Part shown: positions 9,431-18,847 of the stretch, in pieces | How the letters are laid out: each line of letters starts with the position of its first letter | How positions within the stretch are numbered: position 1 is the stretch's first letter | Source of the DNA: Capitulum mitella | Lineage: Eukaryota > Arthropoda > Thecostraca > Pollicipedomorpha > Pollicipedidae | NCBI GenBank assembly: GCA_030062745.1 | Contig: CP099839.1 | Location: 4,077,115 to 4,141,114, forward strand | DNA length: 64,000 nt | Reading direction: 5' to 3' | The notes under the pieces: generated by a model | What the model saw: the letters and a program-made list of their open reading frames with translations, nothing else | Database searches by the model: none | What the model was told of the DNA's origin: nothing | Made by a program: the position numbers and the translations under genes

Positions 9431-10377
9431 TTGGAATTTCATGTCAAAGAGAAACATCTCAGCATTTCGCGATCGGCTCAACGGACCTGGAGCAGAAGTC
9501 ATGAACATTTTGCACCGGCTGACCCTGACAGACTTCACATCAACCATCCCTCTTACTGCATAAATTGCCAGAGCATGTGCAAGTGGGTGGCTTCGGAGTC
9601 AGTTACCCTGCTAAGCCAAGCGTGTTGCGCAAACGCAGACCTGCCGCCCAAGTGCCCGAAATGCAGGGTCGCTCCAGACACCGAACCAGATAGAGCTGGA
9701 AGGCCCTATCGTGCCATGCAACTCCACGACCCGGCCGACCCGGGACCAGCTGACCATTTCGGGCTCGGACCAGACGTACTCCCGTTCTGGGACTTGAATC
9801 CTTTGCCTGGCTTCTGACATGCAAGTTTGCCACACAGACGAAGTCCCAAAAGTAGTCTGTGGTTGGTCCTCGGGCACCAGCCACTCCGCCCGTTACGCAG
9901 CTCCCGTCCGACATCCCGCTCAAGTAGGAGCCGTCCGCTGACGCCGGCGGGTTTGGCACGCCACTGGCCTTCCGACTTAGTCAGCCCGGATGTGGTTACA
10001 GTTACAAGCGGATTTTGTGGGTTTTAATGGCAAAAAAACGCCTTCGAATACAGCATAAGATAGACAACTACCTGATGGAGATCCACGTTACGTTACGTCA
10101 GGTACGTCACGTCACGTCACGCCATTGCCCCATCACGCGATACCAGGTGAGGGCACCTAGATCTTTTCGGAGAAGTTTAGCGTGCCATTAGGATATCACG
10201 ATCGAGTGGCTGCCTGTGTGCCTGTGATCCTCTACTAGACTGAACTGATAAGTTAACCCGCGATGAGAATGCCTCGTCCCGAAGTGGTGATCGATCACGG
10301 CTTATCTCAAATCCATTTAATCGGACGAACAAAATCACTAACGTAGAACCCCGCGCGCCCTTTGATATAACACAGCT
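9431..10377. other. Intergenic, with a repeat fragment shared with 59.03 kb
   Basis: The segment 9670-9722 resembles 59031-59083; both end GTCGTGCCATGCAA or ATCGTGCCATGCAA, and read on the minus strand both give an SSS-x-x-WFG-x-W peptide. This suggests two remnants of one mobile element. Overlapping 88-128 codon ORFs at 9431-9959 on both strands have no recognised match. A GTCAC array lies at 10085-10123. Confidence 0.35.
10085..10123 (+). promoter_or_regulatory. Array of CRE-like ACGTCA motifs
   Basis: A 39-base stretch consists of overlapping ACGTTA and ACGTCA/GTCAC words, including one TTACGTCA (10093-10100), the 8-base site bound by CREB/ATF and ATF-Jun dimers. It may be a functional array or simply a short tandem repeat. 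It lies between CD2BP2 and CDK9 and about 8 kb from JUN. Confidence 0.35.
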
Positions 10378-10598
10378 CAGGGGCGACGATTTGTGTTCTT
10401 TTGAGAGCGGCCCTGGCCCACCCAATGTCGATTTGGGCCCACCCAATGCTGGTTTGGCTCTGTCCAATATCTTCTGCCGCTTTTAAAGGGAAATGAGTCA
10501 TAGTAACGAAAAAAACGGCCGCAATAGACAAGAAATAGGCAGAAAGCAAAGAATCAAGTCAGAAGCGATGTATCTATATCATTGATATATATATATAC

Positions 10599-10650
<52 letters not shown>

Positions 10651-10845
10651 GCACACACATACCTATATACGTGGGGATAAGTGCAATTATCTATTTCATC
10701 AAAAGTAGCACAAAAACTCATAAATTCCCGTTGGTCAAAATAAAATGGGCCAAATTAGTTGAGGAACCCACATCTGGAGAAGGTTAGGTTGTCGGGCCCT
10801 CGGTTGCCCCCCCCCCCCAATTATTTATAGCAATCAACACCCTTG
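10378..10845 (+). mobile_element. hAT-like MITE, family A, copy 1
   Basis: This is a 468-bp non-coding element with inverted ends (CAGGGGCGACGATTTGT left; CAATCAACACCCTTG right). It is flanked by ACACAGCT and ATACAGTT, an 8-bp target duplication differing by two C/T transitions. It aligns along its length with the copy at 57374-57853, sharing AATGCTGGTTTGGC, GGCAGAAAGCAAAGAAT, a central AT microsatellite, and GAGAAGGTTAGGTTGTCGGG near the right end. CAGGGG ends and an 8-bp duplication are features of hAT elements; no transposase is encoded. Confidence 0.8.
10587..10651 (+). repeat. (AT)n microsatellite inside MITE A copy 1
   Basis: A nearly pure AT/TA run interrupted by two ATACAT units. The same position in the other family A copies carries TCTA, TACA or TA repeats, so the microsatellite is part of the element. 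Confidence 0.9.
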
Positions 10846-11904
10846 ATACAGTTAGCAAGCGATGGCTGTACCACAGGTCAGAACAGGGGTAGACCTAAAC
10901 CATGCGGCATGGCGTGGAACATTCAACTCCACGCGTGTAACGTAACCCACGCTGACATGTCGCTTTCTTCTCGGGTTTCGGCCATTGTTTTGCCATTTTT
11001 TTAAAGTAACATGCATTCAAAAAAGTTTCAGAAACAAAACAATACACTTTTCCATCCGAAAAGGGGGAGCCAAAAGATATGGTGGCCTCCCAAATAATTG
11101 GCGATCGTGGCCCGATGCCCTGCCTATGGCTTCGCCTGCTACTTTGATTTAAATGGCCGTGGTGTTGGATCTCAAATGCAAAGTTGACTTAGGTTATACT
11201 TAACGAATAATCAAGGAAGAAAGCGAGTTAAGGAAAAGTCTGAGGTTTCTAGATGTATTCCCCATCGCATTAAGGGAATTTGGTCCTCCAAGATCTGGTA
11301 GCAGTATTCACAAAATCCGCGCCACATACGCCTTCTTCCGCACAATTTAGAACTTTCGTAATCGTTTCGAAACGTGTATTGTAGGAAGAAGCGATTGCTT
11401 TCAAACAAGCGTTTGTCTTCAGTAACTGTGCATTGGAGCTGCTATTACCGTTGCTGCACAAACACCTTAGTGTCCTTGGTGCAACAAGGAGAGTAGAAAA
11501 GAGGGATTTCGAATAAGTTCGAAGAAAGAACAGGAAGTGTGACTAAAAGCAAGAATTTTCTCTGGAAAGTAAGTAAACATTTTATTTATTTAGCATGTGC
11601 ACGGGCCATGCATGAAATTTTCACCAGGCAGTGAAAAACAGCATAAATGAGTTAAAAGGCCTATACAGCAAATGCTTCCAAGTTGAATGCTTTTGATTTG
11701 TTTGCTGCATAATATTTCATGATGAAGAAAGTGAAAAAGTTACCAAAAATATCACCTCATCATTTGTCGCTGGCCGCTGCACCATTTTCTGTTGAACTTC
11801 TGCTGTGTTCCTGCAGCAACAAAGTCAAAAAGGACAGTTCCCAAGGTGAGGGTATTTAGGGCCTAATAACATCAGTATAGCCTAATAAATAGTAACAAAG
11901 ATCA
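10846..11904. other. Intergenic, AT-rich
   Basis: No gene is supported. A possible 29-base micro-exon (CTGCAG acceptor, AAG/GTGAGG donor) lies at 11817-11845 ahead of CDK9. Runs of C at 10807-10818 belong to the MITE copy just upstream. Nothing else stands out. Confidence 0.4.
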
Positions 11905-12010
11905 CTAACCTAACCCAACCTAACCTGACCCTGACCCTAACTCCGACCCTAACCATAACCCTAATCTAACCTAATCTAACCTAACCTAACCTAACCTAAC
12001 CTAGCCTAGT
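11905..12010 (-). repeat. Interstitial telomere-like repeat, (TTAGG)n on minus strand
   Basis: About 100 bases of CCTAA units on the plus strand, degenerate at the left (CCTGACC, CCCTAAC variants) and perfect around 11976-12001. TTAGG is the ancestral telomere repeat of insects and crustaceans. It is far from a chromosome end as far as this window shows, so it is an internal copy. Confidence 0.8.
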
Positions 12011-14648
12011 CTTACCTATTGAGTTGTACAACCTAACCTCTGTTGGACAGAGCCAAGTCCAATGGCACCTTTTATTGGCCTATGGCCTCTAGTATCCTAT
12101 ACCGTGCTTTTGGTGCAGGGTTGTGCCTTCTGCGCAACATTATGACCTGTGAACATGCGTTTACAGGACTGCAGCCTCTAGTGTCATTTACTGGTGATGT
12201 CATCAAGCCTTACACAGTGCACAGGGCATCCTGGGAGCGAAGGCAGTGTAAACAAGATGGCACTGGTCATTCCAGCCATGTTTGCTTATGGCAAAATATA
12301 ATTCCATTTCCTTCAAAAACCATACTGGTAGTGTCACCATTTTTTGTTTTCATAGGAGAGTTGATGAGCTCTTCTGTGCTGTATGTATGGCAAAAGTGGT
12401 CCTTGAAAAGATGAAAAAGTATAATATCACCAGTCCACACTGTTACCAAAAACTGTAGACAAAGTTGATATGATTAATTGTAGTCATGTTTGTGTAAAAA
12501 AAAAAAATTGTGTTAGTTGTTTGATTTTATACAATAAGGTCAGTTTGCTAATGGTTTATGACTTGTATGTAAAATGTAGGAAAAAAGTTACAGAGCATTA
12601 GGGCTGATACTATGTTGGTTTCTTAACAAGTTGAAACTATGGAAAGGGAGAAGAGGATACCTGAAAGGTGAAAATTGTTGGCATTGTAGATGTGGACACC
12701 AGGGTTGGATTTTTTTCTTGGTGTTGGTGTATAATTTTTGTTTTGGAGTACAAAATTTGCAAACAGTAATACTGGTTTAATTTGACATTCTTGTAACTCA
12801 GTTATGATATACTTTTATATGAAACTAAATATGAATACATACTTGTAGCTCAGTTATGACATCACACCTGGTTCTTAGTGAATGGAGACAGGATCATTTG
12901 CTTGCAGAGTAAGAAATTTGTCAAGGTAGCTGTAATGCAGCATTTTGATGGAGGTACAGGATCATGCTTTTGGGGCATATACTGTTTTTGGGGCACATAT
13001 TTTCTGGTGTTCATCAACACCAAGAAAAACAACACATTTTCCAATATTGTATGAGTACAGAGACATGGAGGAACACCTGGAGGTGGGGTAGGGAGAGAGA
13101 TGAGAACTGTGCTGGGTCAGGCTTGGAAGGGTATAGGGGCAGAATGTTGAAAAGGGACTGGACAGGAAAATGGATTAGCAAAGGGATGGGGAGGTTCATT
13201 GTTACCAGTTGCAGTTTGAATGAGTTGTATTATGTATTTGGTTCTTGAGATAGGTGACAGGGACATCAAAGCCCCTCAGTCATTGAGAGGTGGTGAAATA
13301 CCCCAGTCATTGCTGGGTTAAAGACCCCATACAGTACCCTATCATTGCACTGGTCCTGTTCTGGCCCCTCTTTGTCTCTGTCCCATTGTTCCCCTTTCCT
13401 GTCTATCCATCTCCCTGTCCCATCCCAGTCTCCTTGTCCCTGTCCCAGTATGGCCCCTGTTCCCCATTTTTTTTCTGTCCTGTTTCCCTTGCATTTCACA
13501 TGCCCTGGTGAGGTTTACTGACTGGCATGAACCATGTGAGCCATTTTCTTGTTAGATAATGTGTACCAGCATGCATTCCTGTGCTAGTTTTGTTCCATCA
13601 GATGCCTGTTATTTTTGTTTAGTGTGTATATTTGTGGTACCTGAGCCAGTAGAAATATTTGGGAAGATCTTGCTAAATTTGGATGCTGCTCTGATTGCAT
13701 TATTTTTAGTGTATTCTCATTTCCAGTTGGTGGGATATTTTTGTTGAGCTTGGTTTTTAGAGAGTTGGGGACAAAGACAGTGGTATTGTAAGACAATACA
13801 TGGTAAGTGTATCAACACTATAAGAGACACTAATTTTATGCAACAAAACTCATGCATCACATTGGATAAGAAAGTATTCAGAAACCTGAAACATGCCATG
13901 TGTACATTAATGCATTAATTCCTGGTGGTAAAGCAGTCTTCATTAATAGGTTTTGTAACTGGATTTAGATCATTATTTGAATTTGGAATTCAGTTTTCCT
14001 TTCAGTGGTGACAGTGCAGTGTGTTATTCAGTGGTGTAATGTATTGCATATTGCACCATTTAAACTTTGTGCATGTCTGTGTGAGGTGATTTAAACCAGT
14101 TCCACTGGCTGAATCAGTTACTGCTACTGAAATTGTGTGAACCAGTATGAACCAGCTGTTGCCATCTTGTGTAGGGAACTAATGCATGAACCTTGAATCA
14201 GTCTCAGGATGCTTGAGGTTAATGGACTGAGCTGCTGTGATCAGTGCAAGCCAGTGGAACCAGTAGGTCATGCTGGCAGCAATACATTTACATGGTACCC
14301 TTGGCAAGATGTTAACCATTCATTACAAATATCAGCAGTTTTTTTGCTACAGAAATAAGCTGTTACCAGGCACCATGTAATTGGAAGAAAGAGTCAGAAT
14401 TTATGAACAAGCAGTACTTAGCATCGTTGGTGGTACATTATGCCACTCTAAGAAACCAGTTCTGTCAAATGTTTGTAAAATTACAAACATTAACTCAGGC
14501 AACGTTTTGAAAATATCGAGCGCACATGTGGGAGAACTACACGTTGAATTACAGGAATGGAGAATGACGTGAGGTGCAGCCATTTTTTCGTCATCCTTCA
14601 TCATGTTGATGTAGTGTCCTCTTGTTTGTTTCAGGCGCGGACGACGTC
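12011..14648 (+). other. Cdk9: Upstream region and probable leader intron of CDK9
   Basis: The 3' splice site CTTGTTTGTTTCAG ends at 14634, 14 bases before the CDK9 ATG, so an upstream non-coding exon is expected. CpG is present to 12239, absent to 14424, then present again. I infer a start site near 12.0-12.24 kb, but no TATA box or clear donor was found. The block also has a C/T-rich tract (13360-13500) and repeated AACCAGT-like words (14090-14270). Confidence 0.45.
12240..14424. other. CpG-free block upstream of the CDK9 coding exon
   Basis: No CG dinucleotide occurs in these 2185 bases; the bordering ones are at 12238-12239 and 14425-14426. TG and CA are frequent. The block stops about 220 bp before the CpG-dense coding exon. 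It matches the block at CD2BP2 in length and in position relative to the gene. Confidence 0.85.
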
Positions 14649-15812
14649 ATGTCGCAGTCGTCGTCCAGCTCGCAGGGCTTCGGCGGCCGGGAGCTGGAAA
14701 GCTACATCGAGTCGCTGCGATACCCGTTCTGCCCCGACGTCTCCAAGTATGAGCGCATGGCCAAGATCGGCCAGGGCACGTTCGGCGAGGTGTTCAAGGC
14801 GCGTCTGAAGACGGACCGGTCCAAAATCGTGGCGCTCAAGAAGGTGCTGATGGAGAACGAGAAGGAGGGCTTCCCGATCACCGCGCTGCGCGAGATCCGG
14901 ATCCTGCAGCTGCTGAAGAACGAGAACGTGGTGGCGCTGCTGGAGATCTGCCGGGGCCCGGCCAACTCCGCCAACAAGTTCCGCTCCACCTTCTACCTGG
15001 TCTTCGAGTTCTGCGAGCACGACCTGGCCGGCCTGCTGTCCAACATCAACGTCAAGTTTAACCTCGGCGAGATCAAGAAGGTGATGCAGCAGCTGCTGAA
15101 CGGCCTGTACTACATCCACCAGAACAACATCCTCCATCGCGACATGAAGGCGGCCAACGTGCTCATCACCAAGAACGGCGTGCTGAAGCTGGCCGACTTC
15201 GGGTTGGCGCGCGCCTTCAGCAAGATCTCCGGCACGCGCAACCGCTACACGAACCGGGTGGTGACGCTGTGGTACCGGCCGCCGGAGCTGCTGCTCGGCG
15301 AGCGGAACTACGGCCCGCCGGTGGACGTCTGGGGCGCCGGCTGCATCATGGCCGAGATGTGGACCCGCTCGCCCATCATGCAGGGCAGCTCGGAGCAGCA
15401 CCAGCTGACGCTCATCTCGCAGCTGTGCGGCGCCATCTGCCCGGAGGTCTGGCCCGGCGTCGAGGAGCTGGAGCTCTACAACAAGATCCAGCTGCCCAAG
15501 CAGCAGAAGCGGCGCGTCAAGGAGCGCCTGAAGCCGTACGTGCGCGACGCGTACGCGTGCGACCTGCTGGACCGCATGCTGACGCTGGACCCGGCGCGGC
15601 GCATCGACTCGGACACGGCGCTGAACCACGACTTCTTCTGGACGGACCCGATGCCGACCGACCTGGGCCGCATGCTGGAGCAGCACAAGCAGAGCATGTT
15701 CGAGTTTCTGGCGCCGCCGCGGCGCGGCATGCCGGCCCGGCCGATCCAGCAGCAGCCGGCGCAGCGCTCGGCCGTCGACAACATCTCCAGCTACCAGGAC
15801 CGCGTGTTCTGA
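14649..15812 (+). CDS. Cdk9: Cyclin-dependent kinase 9 (P-TEFb catalytic subunit)
   Basis: The 387-residue protein is encoded without introns. The kinase phosphorylates the RNA polymerase II C-terminal domain and pausing factors with cyclin T, in the nucleus. Visible motifs: glycine loop GQGTFGEV (41-48), Lys64 in VALKK, PITALRE helix (76-82), catalytic HRDMKAAN (163-170), DFG (183-185) and activation-loop Thr206 in NRYTNRVVTLWYRPPE. The RVF C-terminus and APPRR tail start match animal CDK9. Human CDK9 has 372 residues; the extra length is mainly a Ser/Gln-rich N-terminal extension before YPFCPDVSKYE. The ATG at 14649 is the only one before the conserved N-terminus and follows a strong acceptor at 14634. 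Third positions are almost all G or C. Large antisense ORFs across it (e.g. 413 codons) are shadows. Confidence 0.97.
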   Translation: MSQSSSSSQGFGGRELESYIESLRYPFCPDVSKYERMAKIGQGTFGEVFKARLKTDRSKIVALKKVLMENEKEGFPITALREIRILQLLKNENVVALLEICRGPANSANKFRSTFYLVFEFCEHDLAGLLSNINVKFNLGEIKKVMQQLLNGLYYIHQNNILHRDMKAANVLITKNGVLKLADFGLARAFSKISGTRNRYTNRVVTLWYRPPELLLGERNYGPPVDVWGAGCIMAEMWTRSPIMQGSSEQHQLTLISQLCGAICPEVWPGVEELELYNKIQLPKQQKRRVKERLKPYVRDAYACDLLDRMLTLDPARRIDSDTALNHDFFWTDPMPTDLGRMLEQHKQSMFEFLAPPRRGMPARPIQQQPAQRSAVDNISSYQDRVF

Positions 15813-17015
15813 GCGGCGCGGCGCTGGCCGGCGGCGGCCCGCCGACGCCCGGAAGGCTGTGATAAGGTGCATTGTCGATTGGTAGCCCGGGTGACGCGTG
15901 CGGAGATGTCCGCCAGCCTCCGGTACTGTGATTCATCGTGTTTTTTTTTTTTTTGTAATGCAACCAATGTGCGGATTCATTGGCTGTTTCCAGCCTGTGC
16001 CGCTCTTGATCTGTCGTGCAATGTATTTTGTATAAAGTCGTAAAACGGACGTAGTTTTTTTGCTGTGAAACTTGGGCCGCTACGGATAAAAGGCCTCCGA
16101 ACAAGACTTGGCAAAGATTGAAAAGATTAACTGGTTTCCGTCTGTTCCATGTAATCGGTGATTAGGCGTCAAACCAGGACTGCTGCCAACTAATAGTGCT
16201 ACACAAATGGACAGGGTTCTGGTCTGCGCTATTCATGAAATTACGACGGACATCCGATTTTCGCACGCTTCTTCCAAAAAGTGGAGGATTTTGTTATTAG
16301 AGATTTGTTATTACATAGATATTAATTTGTTTTTGCTAAGCCGTGATAGGATTGGAGAACCGTACCGTATTAAAATATTGCGCGTTTCGTGACTGAAAAC
16401 TACGAATATACAGGCGAGTGATTCCCCCGAGGGCCAGTTGTTTCGAAGTCGGCTGCAAAGCCAACATTTTTATACGGAGATTCGCGAGATTAAGAAGCAG
16501 TGTAAACGCAAATAATTGCGCTTCCTAAGATCGGTGCATAGTAAAATATTTATGAAGTCCAGGGGCACGGAAACTCCTCTTCAGTTGAGGGGGAGGGCTG
16601 GAAAGCATTTTGGGTCAATTCCTTCCAGGCAACGCCCATGGAATCAGTGTTAAAGTCCAAAAACGTCTGGGGCTGAAGCTCCCCTGGCCCCATGACTCCC
16701 GCGCCTTTGGTGAAGGTTGTAACAAGTGTGCCAGTTAACCCCTTGCCCTTCCCCGCCACGCACTTGGCTAAAATGGTCGCTGATGGGCACCAAGAGTGAA
16801 AAGACCCATAACTTGTCGTCTTGACCCATAACTTGCCTGGGTCCAGCTGCCGGCCCGTAAGTTTGTAGCTCTGATTGTTACGGCTTCCGTGAGAATCTGT
16901 GTCTGCCCCGTGTGACTATGAACTTGTGTCTGCTTCATGTGCCTAAGCCACGGAATCTGCTGTGTCTGTTAGCTTCTGTGTCTACTCTGTGTCTGTGAGC
17001 TGCGTATATTCAGTG
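15813..17015 (+). other. CDK9 3' UTR and CDK9-JUN intergenic DNA
   Basis: GC-rich for about 100 bp, then AT-rich. A T-run lies at about 15940-15955, and ATTAAA at 16369-16374 is the best candidate poly(A) signal. The segment 16850-17010 is rich in GTCTGTG words, a weak short repeat that resumes after the MITE at 17280-17540. No other gene is seen. Confidence 0.45.
16369..16374 (+). terminator. Candidate poly(A) signal ATTAAA for CDK9
   Basis: ATTAAA is the second most common animal poly(A) hexamer and lies 557 bases after the CDK9 stop. No AATAAA occurs nearer. Cleavage could also use a variant signal earlier in the AT-rich stretch. Confidence 0.35.
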
Positions 17016-17280
17016 CAGGCACGTAGCCAGAATTTTCCTCGGGGGGGGCAAATGTCAAATTTTGTCATATGTCACAGGCATATGACAAAATTTACAACGA
17101 AAGGCAGCAATTTTAGGCTATTTTCTCATATTTAATGCACAGGTAAACATACAATGTTTGTTTTTGCAACATATATATGATCACTATTACGCATTCATGC
17201 AAAATCGTCATGTACCTAGTGCAGACCGCTCGGCTCAGGCGGGGCCATGACCACCATGGCCCCCCTTGGCTACGTCCTTC
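17016..17280 (+). mobile_element. hAT-like MITE, family B, copy 1
   Basis: A 265-bp element with ends CAGGCACGTAGCCAG (left) and CTTGGCTACGTCCTTC (right), imperfect inverted repeats. Flanks ATTCAGTG and ACTCAGCG agree at 6 of 8 positions, the mismatches being transitions. It aligns with 23390-23658, sharing GTCATATG palindromic words, TTTTGCAACATAT and a GGCCATG...CATGGC region near the right end. It sits between CDK9 and JUN. Confidence 0.75.
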
Positions 17281-17860
17281 ACTCAGCGTATCTGTGCCGC
17301 CATGTCTGCTCCGTGCGTTTGTGAGCTGCGCCTACGTGTGTCTGGGGCCCCTGTCTGCTATATGCGTCTGAGTCTGTTTACCTTTAGTGTCTGCGCTGTC
17401 TGTGAGCATCCTTGTGTGTCAGCAGATTTCCGAGTCTGCTGTGTCATCTGTGTCTGCTTTGTGTATCGCCAGCCACTTTCTTCTTTGTGTCTGCTCTGCA
17501 TGTCTGTGGGCGTCTGTGTCTTCCGCGTCTGTTAGTCTCGTTTTTTTTTTTTTTTTTTTTTTTTTTTTGGGGGGGGGGTTGTTTGTTTGTGTGTTTGTTT
17601 TTTTTTTTTGTTTTTTTGTTGGGGTCGGTTTTCGTTTTCGCCTTCTGCGATCCCCGAATCTCCGTTTGTCTTGAAACTGTTCCCGTGGCAGTTATGTGCC
17701 CGAGTCTAGGACTGGATTGTTCTTGCCTCCTTCAACTAGATTAGTTTATGGTGCTGTCCCAAAATTTAAACGAATGGACGATGGAAATCCCCGAATTCTG
17801 TCTGTCTGAAGTCTGAATGGACTAGAGATTTTGTAGGCATGGAGGCGTGAAAATCGATAC
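17281..17860 (+). other. GTCTGTG-rich and homopolymer tract upstream of JUN
   Basis: Degenerate GTCTG/GTGTCTGC words run from 17281 to 17540, followed by about 28 T, nine G, and further T-rich sequence to about 17620. Such a tract is a likely site of length polymorphism and assembly error. No coding function is apparent. Confidence 0.55.
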
Positions 17861-18094
17861 GCTTACCACGTTAAAACCCTGGCTCTAGGTAAAACAAACC
17901 GTGTGGCAAATACAGCATGCCTGGTAAAGCAATGTTTGCATTCCATCTCGGGACGATCGCAGACATGTTTGGAACTACCTCCCTGACCGCAGGCGGGGCC
18001 GATCGTCTGTGAACAGCAGGGGCGTGGCAGGGTCGCGGGCCGCCGCCGCCGCCACTCCTCCGACGCAGGTGCCGACCTAGGCGCGGCCCGGGCC
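17861..18094 (+). promoter_or_regulatory. Jun: JUN 5' UTR / promoter-proximal region
   Basis: GC content rises steeply from about 17970 to the ATG. GGGCC-ATG-G at 18090-18098 is a good animal start context. CGACGCAG/GTGCC at about 18067 could be a splice acceptor, but single-exon Jun genes are common and no partner donor was found. No TATA box or AP-1 site was seen in these 234 bases. Confidence 0.35.
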
Positions 18095-18847
18095 ATGGAA
18101 GCGACGCTGTACGACGACCAGGAGTACGGCGCGCCGGGCATGGAGAGTGTGCAGCAGCAGAAGCGGCGCCTGACGCTCGACCTGGCGGCGGCGCCGGAGG
18201 CGAACCGGCCGCGCGGCGGCCACCTGCTCAGCTCGCCCGACCTGCGGCTGCTGAAGCTCGGCTCGCCGGAGCTGGAGCGCATGATCGCGCAGCAGGGCGG
18301 CCTCGTGACCACGACGCCGACGCCGGGCGGGCCGCAGGCCATCAGCGCCGTGCTCGAACGCACCGCCACCGACGAGCAGGAGGACTACGCGCTCGGCTTC
18401 GTCAACGCGCTGCACAGCCTGCGCCAGGAGCGCGGCGAGCAGCGCGTGCCGTCGTCGTCGGCCGGCGGCGCCGACAGCTCGCCGCCGGCCAGCCCGGTCG
18501 ACATGGAGCGACAGGAGCGGATCAAGCTGGAGCGGAAGCGGCAGAGGAACCGGATCGCGGCCACCAAGTGCCGTCAGCGCAAGCTGGAGCGGATTGCGCG
18601 CCTGGAGGAGCGCGTGCAGGCCATCCGCCAGGACAACCGCGAGCTGGCCCAGCTGGTCGGCCGGCTGCGCGAGCAGGTCAACGCGCTGAACCAGGAGCTT
18701 GCGCGAGCACTCGCAGCACGGCTGCGAGATCAGGTACCCGGCGCCGTCGTGCTGACGGTCGGGCGGCCGCCGGCGCGGCGGCCCCCGTCCGCCCCGCCAC
18801 CACCTGACCGGGAACAAGTGTTCGCCGCGCGCTGTGATGGGCTCTGA
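18095..18847 (+). CDS. Jun: Jun, AP-1 bZIP transcription factor (frameshift near the C-terminus)
   Basis: The ORF reads 250 residues in one exon. The N-terminus (METL-like, YDD) is followed by the JNK-docking/delta-like stretch, then [19 protein letters not shown] and TTTPTP. These align with human Jun Ser63 (Ser47 here), Ser73 (Ser57), Thr91 (Thr74) and Thr93 (Thr76). [15 protein letters not shown] (92-106) is also conserved. The bZIP has basic motif NRIAATKCR (152-160) and zipper heptads L170, I177, L184, L191, L198. After Leu202 the frame turns Arg/Pro-rich. The +1 frame there gives EHSQHGCEI, matching the family C-terminal E/N-H-x(3)-G-C-x-I/L, and stops at 18753-18755. One surplus T at 18699-18700 explains this: sequencing error, recent mutation, or a real alternative end. 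At about 219 residues (restored) it is shorter than human Jun (331), lacking the long Gly/Pro/Gln middle. Confidence 0.92.
   Translation: MEATLYDDQEYGAPGMESVQQQKRRLTLDLAAAPEANRPRGGHLLSSPDLRLLKLGSPELERMIAQQGGLVTTTPTPGGPQAISAVLERTATDEQEDYALGFVNALHSLRQERGEQRVPSSSAGGADSSPPASPVDMERQERIKLERKRQRNRIAATKCRQRKLERIARLEERVQAIRQDNRELAQLVGRLREQVNALNQELARALAARLRDQVPGAVVLTVGRPPARRPPSAPPPPDREQVFAARCDGL

Noticed and set aside
14631..15872. 413-codon minus-strand ORF
   Set aside because: It is antisense to the CDK9 coding exon. GC-ending codons on the plus strand remove stops on the minus strand; the product is low-complexity with no domain.
17541..17620. Poly-T/G tract as a retroposon tail
   Set aside because: There is no adjacent SINE or LINE body and no target duplication; it looks like simple homopolymer expansion.
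18077..18817. 246-codon minus-strand ORF over JUN
   Set aside because: It is a shadow of the GC-rich JUN exon, Arg/Leu-rich with no recognisable motif.
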